Positions 58,919 through 64,000 of a stretch of DNA of 64,000 bases are shown here, one piece after another (within the stretch, counting starts at the first letter, position 1; every line of letters starts with the position of its first letter). This DNA comes from Strix aluco. Taxonomy: Eukaryota; Chordata; Aves; Strigiformes; Strigidae. The stretch is taken from contig NC_133971.1 in the NCBI RefSeq assembly GCF_031877795.1, positions 64,788,463 to 64,852,462 of the forward strand. Direction: 5' to 3'. Position numbers and translations under genes: made by a program. The notes under the pieces were generated by a model. The model was not told the DNA's origin and did not search any database. It saw nothing but the letters and a program-made list of their open reading frames with translations.

Positions 58919-61900
58919 GTAAGATGACCTTGCATGCAGGGGTAGCACCAAGGTCTCCATCCAAGTGTCAGCTTCATCTGCTGCTTTTCATTCCTGTCCC
59001 TTTCCTGAGGTCTTCTTCCTTTCATATCCTCTTGGGTCCTCCTCTGTACTTATTTTGAGACATTTTGCCATTCATACTTCTGTTATCCCACTCATAATTT
59101 TTCTCAAATCCCATTTCTGCCTTTATCATGTAAAGTTTTTATGTTTGTCCTGTTTCCAGATACACTTTCATCTCTTAGTCCCATACCTTTCTTTTTTGGA
59201 TCTCCTTTTTATTCTGTGCCATTTTTCCTTCAACTTTTCTCATCTCTATCCTTAGTTTTATCTTGGTCTACAGTGTGTGCTTGTAATTAGTTACCTGCAT
59301 GCTCACTCTCCTTTCTTTTCCTTATATCATCTCTCTTCCAGTCCATCTGTAATCCCTTTGTTCTTCATTCCCATCCTATGTTCTAAAGTTATCTTTCTCA
59401 TCAGTGTTATCTTTCATATCTTCTGCATCTCTGTTTTCCGACTGTTCTGTCTTTCCTACTTCTACAAATATTTATGTCTGCTTTCTCATCTTCATTATTC
59501 CTTTTCTTTCATTCCTCTTATCCCTTTGGCCTTTTTTCTCTACCTCACAACTTCCCAGATGTGGTACCTGTAGTTACTTGGATTTGGGACTCCCTACCCT
59601 TCTTTCAGTTCCTCCATAGAAGTATGCAATGAGTATGTTCTCAGCAGAAATGTTAATAGAGTCAGACCTTTTGAATGGTTGTTACTTCTGTGGCATACCT
59701 CCCTTTTTTAAAACAAATTTCACCTGCTATGATTTCTGTTGGATCAGTTGTGATTTTTACCAGATAAAGACTAGAATTGGGCACACTGACAACAGCAGTG
59801 GTGATCCAGTGAGCTGCAATCCCAAGATACTTGGGGGTGGATGGAAAGAGTAGAAAGCAGCTGAGATGATGTAAAATGCTGGCAAGATTTTAAACAAAAC
59901 CAATTATTACTACTATTATTTTCATCTTGGGCCTTTATATAGCATCATAAATGCACACGCCTACAGCACTTTACAGAATATAGAATACAAATAGTAATGG
60001 TGCTAGGGAGAGTTAACATCATCATGACCCTGGGTTTTTTGGGTGGCTAGATGGGTGTAAATCACCCCAATCACATGATAGATGTTTTCTTGTATTTTTT
60101 TCCAAATCTGAACATCTAACTTGTTTCATTGTTGATTCATGAAGATACTCCTGCCTGGTTTTTATTTGCATGGTCATGAAGTGAAACCAGGTAAAATGTG
60201 GAAATTTTACACTGCTTATTATTTGCCTGTTTGGACTTACTCAAAAGTCAAAACCCAAACTGAAAGTGGTGGAGAGGGAACATATGTGGATTGACACCAA
60301 ATAAAATACTTGCCTGAACTCCTGCGCAGTGAAACAATCAAGTTTCACACAACTCTTAAGTGGTTGGCATCTAATTATTAACATTTTGTCAGATTTTCCA
60401 AAGCATGGTAGCAGAATTAATTGTGGAGAAAGATACTGAAAGTCACCTGAGGGTGGTTTGAAAGCAATCAGGTAAAGGATTTTTATGTTCTGGAAAAGCA
60501 TTTGACTTCTGTACCTTGTTCTTGTTAGAATATTACTTCCTTCTACATTGTGTATAGGTAAATGGTAATGCAAAGAAATTGGTAGAGATAATTATCACAA
60601 ATGTCTGCTCAAAAGTGATGTACGTCATTGCATATCTGTAATTCCTTTGAGTTGATTTGTTGAAATTCACTGTTCAAATAGACCCCAGTTCCTTAGGAGT
60701 CCCATTTATAATTTTTGATTCAGTCAGACTTTTCCTAGGAGTACCAGCTCATTCCCAGCCTACTGGCCATTTAAGCATGTATATGCCCAGATCATGTTCC
60801 CCATTCAGAAAGCTGCAGCTGAAATATAAACTATTCTGTGTATCTCAAAACTGGAAACTGTTGCTGATGTTGACTGGTGTTGTCATGATCCTCAACTGCA
60901 TGGTCTTGTTCGCAGTGAAATAGTTAAGCAGCTATTTTTCCTGACAGTGTTGATGTGTCGGGCACGTAGTTTAAAAAAAAATAAAAAAATTGCACAGTGC
61001 TATTATGTCAAAGTTGTCACAACAAATCTTGAAGTTACTTGTCATTCTTTATTCAGTCATTGCTTGGGCTCTATTATATATGTAAGTTGCTCTGTTTCCA
61101 AGAGTCTTGAAAAAACATCATACATGCGTTGCATATTCCACCCTGTTTCCTCTAGGCTTTGCCCTGCAAAAAGAGCCAAGCAATATTTCAAACTACATTT
61201 TCTTTTTTAAGATGTAAAAATCCATTGAAACTTGAACCTACAAATACTTTATTGTAGTTACCTCAATTACAATCTATTTTTTCATTTTAAATATTAAGAC
61301 ATTTGAGAGAAAAAATGGTATGAATATCTTAGATATACTCTTAATTTCAAAGCCTTTCAGACTTTGTGTTAGGATTACTACACTGCATACACTTTGGAAA
61401 GCCAACAAATGGGCTGTAAGTCCCTTAATATGCAGCTTAGATTCCACTCAGCAATTTTTCTTTTCAGTGTGAAATACAGCATCTCTTTCTAACAACAAAA
61501 CTTCCACCATTTTGTTCTTTGGATAGTAGCCTTTTAGTGAATCTCTTTATTCACCAACAAAAGTAACAGTAGTCTGAAGACAACAGTGATTTTGCCACAC
61601 AGGAGGAAGAGTGAAGTGTAAAGAAAAGATTTGGCATGCAGTGGCGGGTGATACATGGCAGTACATATGTGTGGCTGATGCTGTAGGGCTAGTTTTGTGA
61701 AAAGATACCAGATCTTCAATGAAATGAAATGAGATGAAAAAAAGGCCTTGCATGAAATTGTTGTTGCCATCCAAGTTAGGATGTTGGTGTTGGTTCCAAC
61801 TTCTTAAGGCATGAAGAGACCTGACATACCAGAGACATTCAGGAAACTGAAAAAATGTCTATGTAGAAGTCTTAACTGCTCCTTCTGTAGGCAGAAAAAT

Positions 61901-64000
61901 GGAAGAATATTGTTGCAGATGTTAGGCACCTTATCCCCTTGAAGAGGGATTTAGATGCTCGTTGAATAGTTCGCTGATTGCAGTTGGGTAAAGCATGAAA
62001 CATACATCATGACATGACATGAAACCTTCTCCATATTTCTTATTTCACAGTTCTTGAGAGCTTCAGTAGTGTGTTTTTTCTTGAGCTATTTGTCAAAAAC
62101 CAATATGGAGGGGATTCGTAACATACCATGTTAATCATGTGAATATACAAGTGAAAGTTGAAGCTGTATTCCCAGACAATTACTAACCAAATTCTGACTG
62201 CCAGCATTAGCTTCATTTGGCAACCTATCTTGACAGGTGAAAGGAAACATAACGCAGTGGATATTTTCTAAGATCAAATTAAAGACTGGAGATATGCATT
62301 GACAGCCTAGGAACTCTTATCACCATGGGCTTGGTGTAACCGCAGAGTTCGCATGATCAGTGGTGACAGCCCTATCCAACTCCTTGGTAAAACACCTGTG
62401 TATTCTTACATCCTTGTGTAGCTCAATGACATTTGCTCTGAGTATGTTTTGGGATTCTGCACTGGTGCTGTGGGAAGATTAATAGGGAGAGGTTTCCAAG
62501 AATTCTTCATCTCTATGCTGACTGCCTACTTGTTGTTCATCGTTAGCCAAATACCAGGGTGTAAGCAGTCCTGCTGATGCCAGTGAGACTGCTCTTCTGA
62601 AAGTGATGAATTGCAGAGCTGGACCATTAATTACTTAAATGGTCGTTTCTACTGCTTGCTTGTGTTCTGCCATAATATTTGAAATAAGAAAAAGCAGCAT
62701 GTCAAATATTGTTAAATAGTTTTATTTGTAACTGGAAATATATGTAGCTTAAAACTGGTGGTACTTTTAGAGCGTGCTCCAGGAGAAACTTACTGTGGAC
62801 TTAGAATTAAGAAACCTGGCTACTGGCTCTTTACCAATGACCTGCTCTGCTGCTAGCATGGAAGTTGAAGTAGGCTCGCTGCATTTCCCCAAAGAAAGCT
62901 GTAAGCGCGGCAAATGTGTGCTTTATACCCCACGTAATTTATTTCAGAAAGAGAAGCATTTAATGTCATTTTTTCTCAGCACTGAACTGCTCAGGTAGTG
63001 CTCTGTGGCTATGTGGTGACAGGCAGGGGTTTTCACAGTATTTCTTTGTCTTTTTAACTGAAGCAGTCTGCCATAAATAGAGAACAGCTAGGCAGAGAAA
63101 GGATTTAAATGTCTTCTTATACCAAAAGCAATGTGATATGTTTAAACTGTTAGGAAGTGCAAGTAAGAGGAAATGTATACACAGAGGATGGATAGGAGAA
63201 TGCAACTCCATACAGCTATGCTGTTCATTGCAGCACTTGGCAGATTCTCTAACAGAATATGTGTGGAGATCTGCCTAAACAGACAGCATTGCCAGCTGGG
63301 TCAGTTTACTGGAGAGAAGCTTTGAGATTCATCGGTGTGGTTCTGTATTTTCAGTGGATCTTAAGAATGTGAAATGGTCAATAGCATTATTTATAGTTCT
63401 CTAAATCCCCGAAGAGTCAGTGTCAAATACTACTTGAAGTTAAAAATAATGTGCATTTGCCCAGTGACTTGAGTGGGAACATGTATTAACACATCTCCAA
63501 TCCAATGAAGAGCTCTCTCCAGAGAAGTGTATGGTGCTTTTATTAGGCCTCATTGCCATTAACAAGCAGGTATTTAAAAATCTGATCTATAGTTTATCGG
63601 CAAGTAGTCACAGATCTACTCCAGCTGTTATACATACATTTAAAGCGCACTATCCAAAGCAATGCTGCCAGCATCAGCAAAAGACTGGATGTCAGTAGTT
63701 CTGTGTCATGCAGAGATGTGCCAGATATCATTGACCAGCATATTTTAACAAATACTTTCTATGGTAACGTCCTACCTTTACAATAAAGCTGAAATAAATT
63801 AGGATGTGATAAAAACTGTGTGCTTTCTTTGTCTAATGGAATACTTGTATGTAAGAGCTGAAAAAAACCTGAAGCACCTTTACAGGAAATGCATGATTTT
63901 AAAATTTCTGACATAAACTGTGTTTTGAAGATCACTGCTATTAAGTAATAGTAAGGGAATGACACATGATGTATTCAAAATATTTTAGATTTTTTAGGAT
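58919..64000 (+). other. ADAMTS19: ADAMTS19 intron 2, incomplete
   Basis: From the donor GTAAGA at 58919 to the right edge I find no exon continuing the prodomain; the next exon is expected to start with residues following CGGL. Short frames in this stretch lack ADAMTS features. The intron is at least 5.1 kb, and its first 600 bases are strongly pyrimidine-rich. Confidence 0.75.
58960..59560 (+). repeat. Pyrimidine-rich low-complexity stretch
   Basis: About 600 bases with a strong excess of C and T on the plus strand, such as CTTTCATATCCTCTTGGGTC and TCTTTCTCATCAGTGTTATC, in a degenerate non-periodic pattern. Open frames here (rich in Ser, Phe and Leu) result from this bias. Confidence 0.7.

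Noticed and set aside
58965..59573. Hydrophobic plus-strand frames at the start of intron 2
   Set aside because: They are Ser/Phe/Leu-rich only because the sequence is pyrimidine-rich. No ADAMTS or membrane protein pattern is visible.
1..64000. CRISPR arrays, operons, bacterial promoters or tRNA clusters
   Set aside because: None seen. The window is vertebrate nuclear DNA with introns, LINEs and ERVs.

Overview
This window looks like nuclear DNA from a bird. It carries several CR1 LINE copies in both orientations, ending in the typical avian CR1 3' tail, and an ERV-L-like provirus whose LTRs start TGTCCTGG. The rest is AT-rich intergenic sequence without compact genes, until a GC-rich CpG island opens a vertebrate gene near the right end. 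The species cannot be fixed from the sequence.

Layout. 1-2372: a long, 5'-truncated CR1 on the minus strand that runs off the left edge, with endonuclease and reverse transcriptase regions carrying frameshifts and a damaged active site. 2373-26525: intergenic DNA with two small CR1 3' ends (about 6114-6322, minus; 13375-13498, plus), short repeats and one possible coding relic (23045-23212). 26531-32662: an almost complete, env-less endogenous retrovirus on the minus strand, bounded by a 5-bp target duplication (GATAC). It has two LTRs, a Lys-type primer binding site, a hydrophobic leader ORF, broken gag, protease-RT, broken RNase H, an open integrase ORF and a polypurine tract. 33572-33783: a separate LTR fragment. 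38613-39147: a plus-strand CR1 3' end. About 43412-44030: a probable solo LTR. 44031-56489: intergenic DNA.

The only host gene I can support is the 5' end of ADAMTS19 on the plus strand. A CpG-island promoter (about 56490-57480) leads into a signal-peptide exon (57265-57331), a 976-bp intron, and a large prodomain exon (58308-58918). The splice phases agree and the joined reading frame fits the ADAMTS prodomain. From 58919 to the window end the sequence is intron 2; I see no further exon.

The elements do not work together as a system. The provirus and CR1 are old insertions with inactivating changes. The points most worth a second look are the hydrophobic ORF directly after the retroviral primer binding site, the intact D,D(35)E integrase frame, the CRE palindrome in only one LTR, and the unstable-looking G20 and (CGGCY)13 tracts in the ADAMTS19 promoter and 5' UTR. 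I did not find a convincing undescribed biological system.
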